A DNA stretch of 64,000 bases from Mycobacterium basiliense. Lineage in GTDB: Bacteria > Actinomycetota > Actinomycetes > Mycobacteriales > Mycobacteriaceae. Location: contig NZ_LR130759.1 in the NCBI RefSeq assembly GCF_900292015.1, positions 558,001-622,000 of the forward strand, read 5' to 3'. The number at the start of each line of letters is the position of its first letter. Position 1 is the first letter of the stretch. The notes beneath the pieces were generated by a model that worked only from the letters and a program-made list of their open reading frames with translations, ran no database searches and had not been told where the DNA came from. Below, piece after piece: positions 55,962-64,000 of this stretch. Both the position numbers and the translations under genes were made by a program.

Positions 55962-56927
55962 CTAACTCCAGAGCGTGACGTGCACCTTCGGGCGAAACCT
56001 CGTCACACCGACCCCGCTGCCCCGAATCATCGCCTGGATGCACCTCGGTGTGGTGATGAAGCGGACCAGTTCAGAAACGGCCGGTTGGCGTGCTGCCGGT
56101 GGCAAGGTTGCCGCGCACCATTCACCCGCCTTGTCCAGCCCCGGACCGGCCACGTGTATCAACCGGCCGGCGGAGAGATCTTTGGCGACGGCAAAGCCGA
56201 CAGTCAAGGTCGCGCCGCCGACGCGCATAACTTCCTCCAGCGCGGCGGCGTCGCTCTGGAAAATCCGCTGCTGGGATTCCGGAATCGCCAAGTCGCGCAA
56301 CATGGTTGCGGTCTCGCCGGTCACGCTGCCCGCCGACGGACCGAGCATCCACTGTTGCTGCCGCAACAGCGAATGCGTCGGAATCCCGACGGCTAGCGGG
56401 CTGTTGGGCGCCACAACGGCGATGATCTGGTATTTCAGAAAGGGCCGCACGAACAGCGTGGGGTCGGAACCGATGGAACTCTCGCTGGCCGGCCCGATCG
56501 CGATGTCGACCGCCCGCGAGCCGATCAGATCGCGGAATTGGCTGGTCGGATGCACGCTCAACTCGACGGATAGGTCGTCGGCCCGCGATGAAAAGAGTTC
56601 GATCAGGCCCGGCGCCGCGTGTTCGGCGAAGGTGCTGGACGCGGCGATGCGCAGCAAGCGACGACCGTGGGCCGCCTCGGTGACCTCGATCGCCGTCTGG
56701 TGCTGCAGGCCCAGGATCTCCACCGCACGACTGGCCAACCGCAGACCGCCCGGGGTAAAGGCCAGCCCGGAACCGGTCCTGCTGAACAGCGGATCGTCGA
56801 GCTCCTTACGCAGCGCCGCGACATGCATGGAAACTCCGGCGTCGGAGAGGCCGAGTTCGGCGGCGGCCGCTCGCACCGAGCCCAACCGCACCACCGCCGA
56901 ATAGGCCCGAAGTTGAGCCGGGGTCAC
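55962..56927 (-). CDS. LysR-type transcriptional regulator of the CO dehydrogenase operon (CutR-like)
   Basis: A 321-aa protein from GTG 56927, the length of Rv0377. The N-terminal helix-turn-helix (about 1-60) has LRAYSAVVRLGSVRAAAAELGLSDAGVSMHVAALRKEL in two parts. The C-terminal effector domain (about 90-300) has a periplasmic-binding-like fold. It is divergent from the xdhC-like gene that begins the CO dehydrogenase operon, with only 24 bp between starts. In Mycobacterium sp. JC1 a LysR protein (CutR) encoded upstream of cutBCA controls CO dehydrogenase. By position and family this is its likely equivalent, though the effector is unknown. Confidence 0.88.
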   Translation of the reverse strand: MTPAQLRAYSAVVRLGSVRAAAAELGLSDAGVSMHVAALRKELDDPLFSRTGSGLAFTPGGLRLASRAVEILGLQHQTAIEVTEAAHGRRLLRIAASSTFAEHAAPGLIELFSSRADDLSVELSVHPTSQFRDLIGSRAVDIAIGPASESSIGSDPTLFVRPFLKYQIIAVVAPNSPLAVGIPTHSLLRQQQWMLGPSAGSVTGETATMLRDLAIPESQQRIFQSDAAALEEVMRVGGATLTVGFAVAKDLSAGRLIHVAGPGLDKAGEWCAATLPPAARQPAVSELVRFITTPRCIQAMIRGSGVGVTRFRPKVHVTLWS

Positions 56928-56951
56928 GGCTTTGAGCTTACTTTGGGATGT

Positions 56952-58121
56952 GTGCGCGACGTGCTTGACGAGCTAATGTCGATCTGGCGCGCCGGTGACA
57001 ACGCAGGGCTGGCGACGGTGGTGCGCACCATGCGCTCGGCGCCGCGACCGCCGGGCGCTTCGATGGTGGTAGCGCAGGATGGTTCGGTGAGTGGCTCGGT
57101 GTCGGGCGGCTGCGTGGAGGGCGCCGTATACGAGCTCGCCGACGAGGTGATGCGGACCGGCATAGCTCGGCTGGAGCGGTACGGCGTCAGCGATGACGAA
57201 GCGTTCGCTGTGGGCCTAACCTGTGGCGGCATCATAGACATCTTCATCGAAGCTGTGTCGCCGGCGACGTTTCCCGACCTGGAAACGGTGGCAGACGATA
57301 TCGGCGGCCATCGGCCGGTGGCGATCGCCACGGTCATCGCCCACCCGGACCCGCACCGGGTAGGCCGCCGGCTGGTGGTCCGGCCCGATGCCAGCAGGCC
57401 CGCGGCGGGATCGCTGGGATCGGTGCGTGCCGACGCCGCGATCACCGACGACACCAGGGGGCTGCTCGCGCTCGGGCGTAGCGAGATCCTCAAGTACGGG
57501 CCGGACGGGCAGCGCCGGGGCGACGGCATGGAGGTTTTCGTGTCCAGCTTCGCGCCGCGTCCACGCATGCTGGTGTTCGGCGCGATCGACTTCGCGGCGG
57601 CGCTGGCCCGGCAGGGTTCCTTCCTCGGCTACCGGGTCACCGTCTGCGACGCCCGCGCGGTGTTCGCGACGCCGGTGCGCTTCCCGACGGCCGATGAGGT
57701 CGTCGTCGAGTGGCCCAGCCGGTATCTCGCCGCCCAAGCCGAGGCGGGCGCCATCGATGAGCGCACGGTGATCTGTGTGCTCACCCACGACCCGAAATTC
57801 GACGTTCCGGTGCTCGAATTGGCGCTGCGCCTGCCCCGCGTCGGTTATGTGGGGGCGATGGGATCGCGCCGGACGCATCGGGACCGGATGGACCGGCTGC
57901 GCGCGGCTGGGCTGACCGATGCCGAGCTGAGCAGATTGTCCAGCCCGATCGGGTTGGATCTGGGTGCCCGCACCCCCGAGGAGACCGCGGTCTCGATCGC
58001 CGCCGACGTCATCGCCCGCCGGTGGGGTGGCGGCGGGCGTCCGCTGGCCGAGACTAGCGGCCGTATTCACCGAGACGCGCAGGTAGAGGGCGAGTTCAGG
58101 GATCACTTAACTCGATATTGA
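56952..58121 (+). CDS. XdhC/CoxI-family molybdenum hydroxylase maturation factor (Rv0376c-like)
   Basis: A 389-aa protein from GTG 56952 (VRDVLDELMSIW); frames further left run over lysR. The N-terminal XdhC domain has SVSGGCVEGAVYELA (about 48-62) and GLTCGGIIDIF (about 88-98). The C-terminal Rossmann-type domain has FGAIDFAAALA near 205-215, VLTHDPKFDVPVL, GYVGAMGSRRTH and LGARTPEETAVSIAADVI. XdhC proteins insert sulfurated molybdenum cofactor into the large subunit. It is the first gene of the cut/cox operon. Confidence 0.9.
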   Translation: MRDVLDELMSIWRAGDNAGLATVVRTMRSAPRPPGASMVVAQDGSVSGSVSGGCVEGAVYELADEVMRTGIARLERYGVSDDEAFAVGLTCGGIIDIFIEAVSPATFPDLETVADDIGGHRPVAIATVIAHPDPHRVGRRLVVRPDASRPAAGSLGSVRADAAITDDTRGLLALGRSEILKYGPDGQRRGDGMEVFVSSFAPRPRMLVFGAIDFAAALARQGSFLGYRVTVCDARAVFATPVRFPTADEVVVEWPSRYLAAQAEAGAIDERTVICVLTHDPKFDVPVLELALRLPRVGYVGAMGSRRTHRDRMDRLRAAGLTDAELSRLSSPIGLDLGARTPEETAVSIAADVIARRWGGGGRPLAETSGRIHRDAQVEGEFRDHLTRY

Positions 58122-58152
58122 CGCCCATTTCGGGCGGGCCGAGACTTGCGGC

Positions 58153-59043
58153 ATGCAAGTACCAGGCCCCTTCGAATACGAACGTGCGACGAGCGTTGAC
58201 CACGCCATCGGACTACTGGACCGGCTAGGGGAGACGGCCCGCGTTGTTGCCGGCGGGCACAGCCTGCTGCCGATGATGAAATTGCGTATCGCCAACCCCG
58301 AATATCTGGTCGACATCAACGACCTGGCGCCCGAGCTGGGATACGTGATCACCGATCCGACCCTGGTTCGGATCGGCGCGATGGCCCGGCATCGGGAAAT
58401 CCTCGAGTCGGACGCGCTGGCGGCGGTGTGCCCGATCTTCCGCGACGCCGAGCGGGTGATCGCCGACCCCGTGGTACGCAATCGCGGCACCCTGGGTGGT
58501 TCGCTGTGCCAGGCAGACCCCGCCGAGGACCTGTCGACCGTGTGCACGGTGCTGGGCGCGGTATGCCTAGCGCGCGGACCGTCGGGAGAACGAGAGATCG
58601 CCATCGATGACTTTCTAGCCGGGCCGTACGAGACCACGCTGGCGCCCAACGAAATACTGGTAGAAGTTCGAATACCGGTGCGGCACAACACATCGAGCGC
58701 CTATGCGAAGGTCGAGCGGCGTGTCGGCGACTGGGCGGTGACCGCGGCCGGGGCGGCGGTCACCGTGGACAACGACGTGATCGCCGCTGCGCGAGTGGGC
58801 CTGACCGCGGTGAATCCGGACCAGGGCGCGTTGGTGGAACTCTCGCAGGCGTTGATCGGTCGCCCGGTCACCGAAGAGACCTTCGCCGAAGCGGGCCGAC
58901 GAGCCAGCGAGGCGTGCGAGCCGGTGACCGACGTCCGTGGCACCGCCGACTACAAGCGGCATTTGGCCACCGAACTGAGCATCCGAACCCTGCGCAGCGC
59001 GGTACAGCGGGTGCGCAACCAGCCGGCCCCGGAAGGAAACTGA
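58153..59043 (+). CDS. cutB: CO dehydrogenase medium (FAD) subunit
   Basis: A 296-aa protein, Rv0375c-like. FAD motifs [10 protein letters not shown] at about 34-43 and [19 protein letters not shown] at about 109-127 are intact. It accepts electrons from the iron-sulfur subunit and passes them to the respiratory chain. It lies 31 bp after the xdhC-like gene. Its TGA overlaps the ATG of cutC by one base. The order medium-small-large is that of cutBCA in Mycobacterium sp. JC1. Confidence 0.95.
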   Translation: MQVPGPFEYERATSVDHAIGLLDRLGETARVVAGGHSLLPMMKLRIANPEYLVDINDLAPELGYVITDPTLVRIGAMARHREILESDALAAVCPIFRDAERVIADPVVRNRGTLGGSLCQADPAEDLSTVCTVLGAVCLARGPSGEREIAIDDFLAGPYETTLAPNEILVEVRIPVRHNTSSAYAKVERRVGDWAVTAAGAAVTVDNDVIAAARVGLTAVNPDQGALVELSQALIGRPVTEETFAEAGRRASEACEPVTDVRGTADYKRHLATELSIRTLRSAVQRVRNQPAPEGN

Positions 59044-59528
59044 TGATGCAGGTGACTATGACCGTCAACGGTGAGCCGGTCAGCGCCGAGGTCGAGCCCC
59101 GGATGCTGCTGGTGCATTTCCTGCGTGATCACCTGCGGCTCACCGGAACTCACTGGGGCTGTGACACCAGCAATTGCGGAACCTGCGTGGTGGATGTCGA
59201 CGGCGTCCCGGTGAAGTCCTGCACCATGCTGGCCGTGATGGCATCCGGACGCAGCGTGCGGACCGTGGAAGGGCTGGCTGTGGGCGGCCAACTCGACCCC
59301 GTGCAGGAAGGGTTCATGCGGTGCCACGGCCTGCAATGCGGCTTCTGCACCCCAGGAATGATGATCACCGCCCGCGCCCTGTTGGACCGCAACCCCGACC
59401 CCGACGAGGAGACCATTCGGGAGGCGATCTCCGGTCAGATCTGTCGCTGCACCGGGTACACCACGATCGTGCGGTCCATCCAGTGGGCCGCCAAGCACGC
59501 CAACGAGGCAGTAAAGGCGGAGTCATGA
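59043..59528 (+). CDS. cutC: CO dehydrogenase small [2Fe-2S] subunit
   Basis: A 161-aa protein; two adjacent ATGs (59043 and 59046) can serve as start, just after GGAAGG. The first cluster motif [15 protein letters not shown] is at about 40-54. The second cluster motifs CGFCTPGMM at about 99-107 and ICRCTGYT at about 137-144 complete the pair of [2Fe-2S] sites. The stop overlaps the cutA ATG within ATGA (59525-59528). It links the Mo centre of CutA and the FAD of CutB. Confidence 0.95.
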   Translation: MMQVTMTVNGEPVSAEVEPRMLLVHFLRDHLRLTGTHWGCDTSNCGTCVVDVDGVPVKSCTMLAVMASGRSVRTVEGLAVGGQLDPVQEGFMRCHGLQCGFCTPGMMITARALLDRNPDPDEETIREAISGQICRCTGYTTIVRSIQWAAKHANEAVKAES

Positions 59529-61915
59529 CCACCATCGAGTCCCGCCCAGAAGACCTAGCCGACAACGATCAAAAGCCATGCGGTCACGGCCGGATGCTGC
59601 GCAAGGAGGATCCACGATTCATCCGTGGGCGCGGCAACTACGTCGACGACGTCGCCCTGCCGGGCATGCTGCATTTAGCGATCCTGCGTTCGCCATATGC
59701 GCACGCCCGCATCGTCGGCATCGATGTGACTGCGGCCCTTGCTCATCCGAAGGTCAAGGCGGTGGTGACCGGCGCGGATCTGGCCGAGAAGGGCCTGGCC
59801 TGGATGCCCACGCTGTCTAACGACGTGCAGGCCGTGCTGGCCACCGACAAGGTGCGCTTCCAGGGCCAGGAAGTGGCGTTCGTCGTTGCCGAGGACCGCT
59901 ATTCGGCTCGCGACGCGCTGGAGCTGATCGACGTCGAGTACGACCCGCTGGATCCCGTCATCGATGTCCGGCGTGCGCTGGATTCCTCGGCACCGGTGAT
60001 TCGCAGCGATCTTGAGGGCAAGACCGACAACCACATCTTCGACTGGGAGACCGGTGATGCCGCGGCCACCGACGCGGTGTTCGCCAAGGCTGACGTCGTG
60101 GTCAAGCAGGAGATGGTCTACCCGCGGGTGCACCCCGCGCCAATGGAAACCTGCGGTGCCGTAGCCGATTTGGACCCGGTGTCCGGCAAGCTGACGCTAT
60201 GGACCACCTCACAGGCCCCGCATGCCCACCGCACGCTGTACGCGTTGGTCGCTGGCCTGCCCGAACACAAGATCCGGGTGATTTCGCCCGACATCGGTGG
60301 CGGCTTCGGTAACAAGGTCCCGATCTATCCCGGATATGTGTGCGCGATCGTCGGCTCACTGGTGCTGGGCAAGCCGGTCAAATGGATGGAGGACCGCAGC
60401 GAGAACCTGACGTCCACCAGTTTCGCGCGCGATTACATCATGGTCGGGGAGATCGCCGCCACCGAGGACGGCAAGATTTTGGCGCTGCGCTCCAACGTGC
60501 TGGCTGACCACGGCGCATTCAATGGCCAAGCGGCGCCGACGAAATACCCGGCCGGCTTCTACGGTGTCTTCACCGGCAGTTACGATCTGGAGGCCGCGTA
60601 CTGTCACATGACCGCGGTGTACACCAACAAGGCGCCTGGCGGGGTGGCCTACGCATGCTCGTTCCGCATCACCGAGGCGGTCTACTTCGTTGAGCGGTTA
60701 GTGGACTGCCTGGCCTTCGAGCTGAAGATGGACGCCGCTGAGCTGCGCCTGCGAAATCTGTTGAAGCCCGAGCAGTTTCCCTACACCACCAAGACGGGCT
60801 GGGTGTATGACTCGGGCGACTACGAAGCCACCATGCGTAAGGCCATGGACATGATTGGCTATGCCGCGTTGCGGGCCGAGCAACAGCAGAGACGCGAGCG
60901 TGGAGAGCTGATGGGCATCGGGATGTCGTTCTTTACCGAGGCGGTCGGCGCCGGACCGCGCAAGGACATGGACATTCTTGGCCTTGGCATGGCCGACGGG
61001 TGCGAGCTGCGGGTACACCCGACGGGCAAGGCCGTGGTGCGACTTTCGGTGCAGACTCAGGGGCAGGGGCACGAGACGACGTTCGCCCAGATCGTCGCCG
61101 AAGAACTGGGCATCCCACCCGACGACATTGAGGTGGTGCACGGCGATACTGATCAGACCCCGTTCGGGTTGGGCACCTACGGCAGCCGTTCGACCCCGGT
61201 CTCGGGTGGCGCCGCGGCGCTGGTCGCTCGCAAGGTGCGTGACAAGGCCAAGATCATCGCATCGGGGATGCTCGAGGTTTCGGTGGCCGACTTGGAATGG
61301 GAGAAGGGATCATTCCACGTCAAGGGAGATCCGTCGGCGTCGGTGACCATCGCCGATGTTGCGATGCGCGCGCACGGGGCCGGGGATCTGCCCGAGGGCA
61401 TCGAGGGCGGTCTGGACGCCGAGGTGTGCTACAACCCGTCTAACCTGACTTACCCATACGGCGCGTACTTCTGTGTGGTGGACATCGATCCGGGCACCGG
61501 GGTGGTCAAGGTGCGCCGCTTCCTGGCCGTCGACGACTGTGGTACCCGGATCAATCCGATGATCATCGAGGGCCAGGTACACGGCGGCATCGTCGACGGC
61601 ATCGGTATGGCGCTGATGGAGATGATCGCGTTCGACGAAGACGGCAACTGTCTGGGCGGCTCGCTGATGGATTATCTGATCCCGACCGCCCTTGAAGTGC
61701 CGCACCTGGAGACCGGGCATACCGTGACTCCGTCACCCCATCATCCGATCGGGGCCAAGGGGATTGGCGAATCGGCGACCGTGGGGTCACCACCGGCCGT
61801 GGTGAACGCAGTGGTTGATGCGTTGGCGCCGTTCGAGGTTCGGCACGCCGATATGCCGCTCACCCCATCGCGGGTTTGGGAAGCCATGCAGGGCAGAGCG
61901 AGGCCACCCATTTGA
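59525..61915 (+). CDS. cutA: Form I CO dehydrogenase large (Mo-Cu) subunit
   Basis: A 796-aa protein from ATG 59525; the long upstream frame is the shadow of cut[22 protein letters not shown] opens the family domain. GGGFGNKV lies near 258-265. The active-site loop reads AYACSFR (about 377-383; sequence near 60650-60670), the signature of form I CO dehydrogenase whose Cys ligates copper in the Mo-Cu centre. The C-terminal [18 protein letters not shown] contains the catalytic Glu. It oxidises CO to CO2, here probably allowing trace-gas respiration. It resembles Rv0373c. Confidence 0.95.
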   Translation: MTTIESRPEDLADNDQKPCGHGRMLRKEDPRFIRGRGNYVDDVALPGMLHLAILRSPYAHARIVGIDVTAALAHPKVKAVVTGADLAEKGLAWMPTLSNDVQAVLATDKVRFQGQEVAFVVAEDRYSARDALELIDVEYDPLDPVIDVRRALDSSAPVIRSDLEGKTDNHIFDWETGDAAATDAVFAKADVVVKQEMVYPRVHPAPMETCGAVADLDPVSGKLTLWTTSQAPHAHRTLYALVAGLPEHKIRVISPDIGGGFGNKVPIYPGYVCAIVGSLVLGKPVKWMEDRSENLTSTSFARDYIMVGEIAATEDGKILALRSNVLADHGAFNGQAAPTKYPAGFYGVFTGSYDLEAAYCHMTAVYTNKAPGGVAYACSFRITEAVYFVERLVDCLAFELKMDAAELRLRNLLKPEQFPYTTKTGWVYDSGDYEATMRKAMDMIGYAALRAEQQQRRERGELMGIGMSFFTEAVGAGPRKDMDILGLGMADGCELRVHPTGKAVVRLSVQTQGQGHETTFAQIVAEELGIPPDDIEVVHGDTDQTPFGLGTYGSRSTPVSGGAAALVARKVRDKAKIIASGMLEVSVADLEWEKGSFHVKGDPSASVTIADVAMRAHGAGDLPEGIEGGLDAEVCYNPSNLTYPYGAYFCVVDIDPGTGVVKVRRFLAVDDCGTRINPMIIEGQVHGGIVDGIGMALMEMIAFDEDGNCLGGSLMDYLIPTALEVPHLETGHTVTPSPHHPIGAKGIGESATVGSPPAVVNAVVDALAPFEVRHADMPLTPSRVWEAMQGRARPPI

Positions 61916-62793
61916 TCACCATCAGTGAACGGGCCGCCCAGCTGTTGGCTGCGCGGACCCCGTTTGTCCACGCGACCGTGGTGCGCGCCCAGCCGCCCAC
62001 CTCGGCATACCCCGGCGACGAGGCGATTCTTTTGGCGGACGGCACCATCGAGGGCTTCGTCGGTGGACAGTGTGCACAAAACTCCGTGCGCAAGGCGGCG
62101 CTGGGGGCCTTGCAGGCAGGCGAAAGTGTCTTGCTACGAGTGCTTCCCAACGGCGACGTGCATTTCCCGGAAGCCCCCGGCGCATGTGTGGTGGTCAATC
62201 CGTGCCTGTCCGGCGGGTCGCTGGAGATCTTCTTGACGCCACAGTTGCCCGCCCCGCTGATCCGGATCTACGGCGCCACTCCCATCGCCGGCGTGTTGAT
62301 CGATGTCTGCCGGGTGCTGGGTTACGACGCTCGACGCGAAGCCGATCTGGCCGAGGATCCCGCTCTGCCGACGGCCGTCGTCATCGCCAGCCATGGCGGG
62401 CCGGAAGCTGAAATCATCCGCGCGGCGCTGGATAGCGGCGTCGGCTATATCGGGTTGGTGGCCAGCAAGGTTCGCGGCGCGGCGATCCTGGACTCGCTGC
62501 ATCTCTCGGCGGACGAACGGGCTCGGATACGCACACCGGTCGGATTGGCGATCGGCGCCAAGACGCCCGCCGAGATCGCGGTGTCGATCGCCGCCGAACT
62601 GGTTGTCGCCCTGCGCGCTGGCAGGCTTGTCAGCGCATCGAGTAAACCGTGCGTGGAGGCGGTCGACCCGGTCTGCGGCATGTCCGTGCCGACCGGGCCC
62701 ACCACCGAGCACCTGCGCTTGGCCGGTACGGACTACTGGTTCTGCTGTTCGGGTTGCCGGACGGCATTCGTGGCCAGGAAGGGCAGTGCATGA
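61912..62793 (+). CDS. XdhC-family protein fused to a C-terminal YHS-type cysteine domain (Rv0372c-like)
   Basis: A 293-aa protein from TTG 61912, overlapping the cutA stop by three bases. Residues 1-240 are an XdhC/CoxF-type domain: FVGGQCAQNSVRKAAL, GACVVVNPCLSGGS, VIASHGGPEAE, GYIGLVASKVRG, and LAIGAKTPAEIAVSIAAE. Residues about 252-290 form a YHS-like domain with DPVCGM, YWFCCSGCR and FVARK, a cysteine arrangement seen in metal-handling YHS/TRASH proteins. The fusion could deliver copper for the Mo-Cu site; that is inference. H37Rv Rv0372c is shorter as I recall. Confidence 0.85.
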   Translation: MITISERAAQLLAARTPFVHATVVRAQPPTSAYPGDEAILLADGTIEGFVGGQCAQNSVRKAALGALQAGESVLLRVLPNGDVHFPEAPGACVVVNPCLSGGSLEIFLTPQLPAPLIRIYGATPIAGVLIDVCRVLGYDARREADLAEDPALPTAVVIASHGGPEAEIIRAALDSGVGYIGLVASKVRGAAILDSLHLSADERARIRTPVGLAIGAKTPAEIAVSIAAELVVALRAGRLVSASSKPCVEAVDPVCGMSVPTGPTTEHLRLAGTDYWFCCSGCRTAFVARKGSA

Positions 62794-62947
62794 CAGCGCG
62801 TGGCGTCACCGGCTTGGTGCCGCTGCTCGCCGGCGGCCCAACCGCTTGGCACCTGTACGGCGGTCGCGCGGTATGCAAGCCCATCGGGTGGCCCTCGATG
62901 CGGGCACCTGGGACGACCATCGGCGGCTGCGGGAATCGGTGTCGTGA
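62790..62947 (+). pseudogene. Decayed MobA-like nucleotidyltransferase (Rv0371c remnant)
   Basis: Only 158 bp remain of a gene that is about 590 bp in relatives. The start survives: ATG 62790 overlaps the previous stop and reads MTARGVTGLV. The C-terminus also survives, but in another frame: VALDAGTWDDHRRLRESVS with its TGA at 62945-62947, directly before the next ATG. In that second frame the N-terminal part also reads AAARRRPNRLAP, resembling the nucleotide loop LAAGRSNRLG. So at least one frameshift after codon 10 and a central deletion of roughly 430 bp have occurred. Operon spacing is otherwise kept, so downstream genes should still be translated. Confidence 0.82.
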
Positions 62948-63835
62948 ATGACCGATATGACCTTCAACGACCCCGAGGACGTGATCCGGCGGTTTGACAC
63001 GCAGGACTACCTGCTCGATATCGGAACGGCGTCCGCGATCTACCTGGCGATAAGCCTTGGCAGGCCGCTGTTGTTGGAAGGTGAGCCCGGAGTCGGCAAG
63101 ACGACCGCTGCGAAAACCCTTGCAACCGTTCTAGATACCCCGCTGGTCCGGCTACAGTGCTATGAAGGTCTGACCGCTAACGAGGCGCTCTACGACTGGA
63201 ACTATCAACGTCAGTTGCTGTCCATCCGGCTCGCCGAAGCGCGCGGAACCGGTGTCTCGGATATCTCGGTGGGCGACCTGTACGCCGAGACATATCTGGT
63301 GGAGCGTCCCATTCTGCAATGCGTGCGTCATCGTGGGCCGGTCCCTCCGGTGCTGTTGATCGATGAAATCGACCGTGCTGATGACGAATTCGAGGCACTG
63401 CTGCTGGAGTTCCTTGGTGAATCCGCAGTTACCGTTCCGGAGCTGGGTACCTTCGTCGCAGAGCGGCCGCCGATTGCCGTTCTGACCTCAAATCGCAGCC
63501 GAGACCTGCACGACGCACTGCGGCGACGCTGCCTGTATCACTGGATCGACTACCCCGAGCCAGACCGGGCGGCCGCGATTGTCCGTCGAACGGTGGCAGG
63601 CGCGACCGCCCCGTTGATCGAGCACGCCACCCAATTCATCGGCAACACACGCGAACTGGATTTGGACAAGCCGCCCGGGGTAGCGGAAACCATCGACTGG
63701 GTTGCCGCGCTGGTGTCGCTGGGCGTCGCGGATCTGGTGAGTCCAACCGCGCTGGGCAGCCTGGGTGCGCTGGCCAAGACGCCCGACGACCGTACTCTGA
63801 TTCGCGAGGCATTTGTCGAGTACGGCCGGACATGA
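62948..63835 (+). CDS. MoxR-type AAA ATPase, CoxD-like (Rv0370c-like)
   Basis: A 295-aa protein. Walker [13 protein letters not shown] is at about 42-53, Walker B VLLIDEIDRADDEFEALLLEFL at about 136-157, sensor 1 LTSNRSRDL at about 178-186, and an arginine-rich ALRRRCLYHW follows. CoxD of Oligotropha is a MoxR-like chaperone needed for assembly of the copper-sulfur part of the CO dehydrogenase active site. The position in this operon supports that role. The gene begins on the base after the mobA-like remnant stop. Confidence 0.9.
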   Translation: MTDMTFNDPEDVIRRFDTQDYLLDIGTASAIYLAISLGRPLLLEGEPGVGKTTAAKTLATVLDTPLVRLQCYEGLTANEALYDWNYQRQLLSIRLAEARGTGVSDISVGDLYAETYLVERPILQCVRHRGPVPPVLLIDEIDRADDEFEALLLEFLGESAVTVPELGTFVAERPPIAVLTSNRSRDLHDALRRRCLYHWIDYPEPDRAAAIVRRTVAGATAPLIEHATQFIGNTRELDLDKPPGVAETIDWVAALVSLGVADLVSPTALGSLGALAKTPDDRTLIREAFVEYGRT

Positions 63836-63848
63836 GAGGACCCCCAGG

Positions 63849-64000
63849 ATGAAGCTCGCCAACCAGTTCACCGTCAGCGCGCCGATCGATCGGGCCTGGG
63901 ACGTGCTGTGCGATCTGGAGCAGGTGATTCCGTTGATGCCGGGCGCACAGCTGACCGGTCACGAAGGCGATGACTACCTCGGCAAGGTCAAGGTCAAGGT
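63849..64000 (+). CDS. CoxG-like SRPBCC protein, 3' part outside the window
   Basis: The first 50 codons are present, from ATG 63849 with GAGGA upstream. The sequence MKLANQFTVSAPIDRAWDVL ... VIPLMPGAQLTG matches the CoxG family (SRPBCC fold), Rv0369c in H37Rv. In Oligotropha CoxG is needed to recruit CO dehydrogenase to the cytoplasmic membrane, and in M. smegmatis CoxG is linked to quinone transfer. It continues the operon. Confidence 0.85.
   Translation, partial: MKLANQFTVSAPIDRAWDVLCDLEQVIPLMPGAQLTGHEGDDYLGKVKVK

Noticed and set aside
59174..59524. Extended N-terminus of CutA within cutC
   Set aside because: Arg-rich shadow of cutC; the ATG at 59525 in the ATGA overlap starts the known protein.
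62303..62947. 214-codon plus-strand frame covering the end of the XdhC-YHS gene and the mobA remnant
   Set aside because: Most of it is an out-of-frame shadow; only its last 20-40 codons are meaningful, as the C-terminus of the decayed gene.

Overview
The window reads as a slow-growing Mycobacterium close to, but not identical with, the M. tuberculosis complex. The support is high GC, a PE gene, two giant PPE-MPTR genes, an iniBAC operon, a dnaK-grpE-dnaJ1-hspR operon with HAIR operators, and dense orthology to the H37Rv block Rv0338c-Rv0385. That comparison is from memory; no search was run. The species cannot be fixed from the sequence alone; relatives such as M. kansasii or M. marinum are plausible.

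Layout. 1-5.9 kb (minus strand): a membrane iron-sulfur reductase (Rv0338c-like, only its stop codon missing), a carboxymuconolactone-decarboxylase-family protein, and the large LuxR-type ATPase regulator IniR. 6.1-12.9 kb (plus strand): an IniB-like small protein and iniB-iniA-iniC, the cell-wall-stress operon encoding a Gly/Ala-rich protein and two dynamin-like GTPases. iniB is greatly expanded by tandem repeats. 12.9-16.6 kb (minus strand): a membrane-anchored Hsp70-like protein with a Thr/Pro stalk, two small proteins of the same anchor-plus-stalk design, and lipoprotein LpqJ. 16.7-21.0 kb: a molybdenum hydroxylase of the CO dehydrogenase/xanthine dehydrogenase family (small, medium and large subunits) with a divergent MobA-like nucleotidyltransferase. 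21.0-23.1 kb: an orphan PE protein and the amino-acid permease AnsP2. 23.4-27.7 kb: dnaK-grpE-dnaJ1-hspR under two HspR operators. 27.7-45.7 kb: two PPE-MPTR genes of about 2405 and 3525 aa, which form a quarter of the window.

45.9-64 kb: an aldose 1-epimerase, a type II flavohaemoglobin, clpB (with its own HAIR operator), an enoyl-CoA hydratase, an Rv0383c-like membrane protein, a short-chain dehydrogenase, pyrE, a lipoprotein, a SpoU-type RNA methyltransferase, dodecin, a LysR regulator, and a form I CO dehydrogenase operon (xdhC-like, cutB, cutC, cutA, XdhC-YHS, a decayed mobA-like gene, a moxR-type ATPase, coxG). This block runs in the opposite orientation to H37Rv relative to dnaK, so an inversion boundary lies near the PPE array.

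How the genes work together. Two stress regulons sit side by side: IniR/iniBAC for envelope stress and HspR/dnaK-clpB for heat shock. Two molybdenum hydroxylase systems occupy the flanks. The second has lost its own MobA-like maturation gene, while the first keeps an intact one. No tRNA, rRNA, insertion sequence or CRISPR array was seen.
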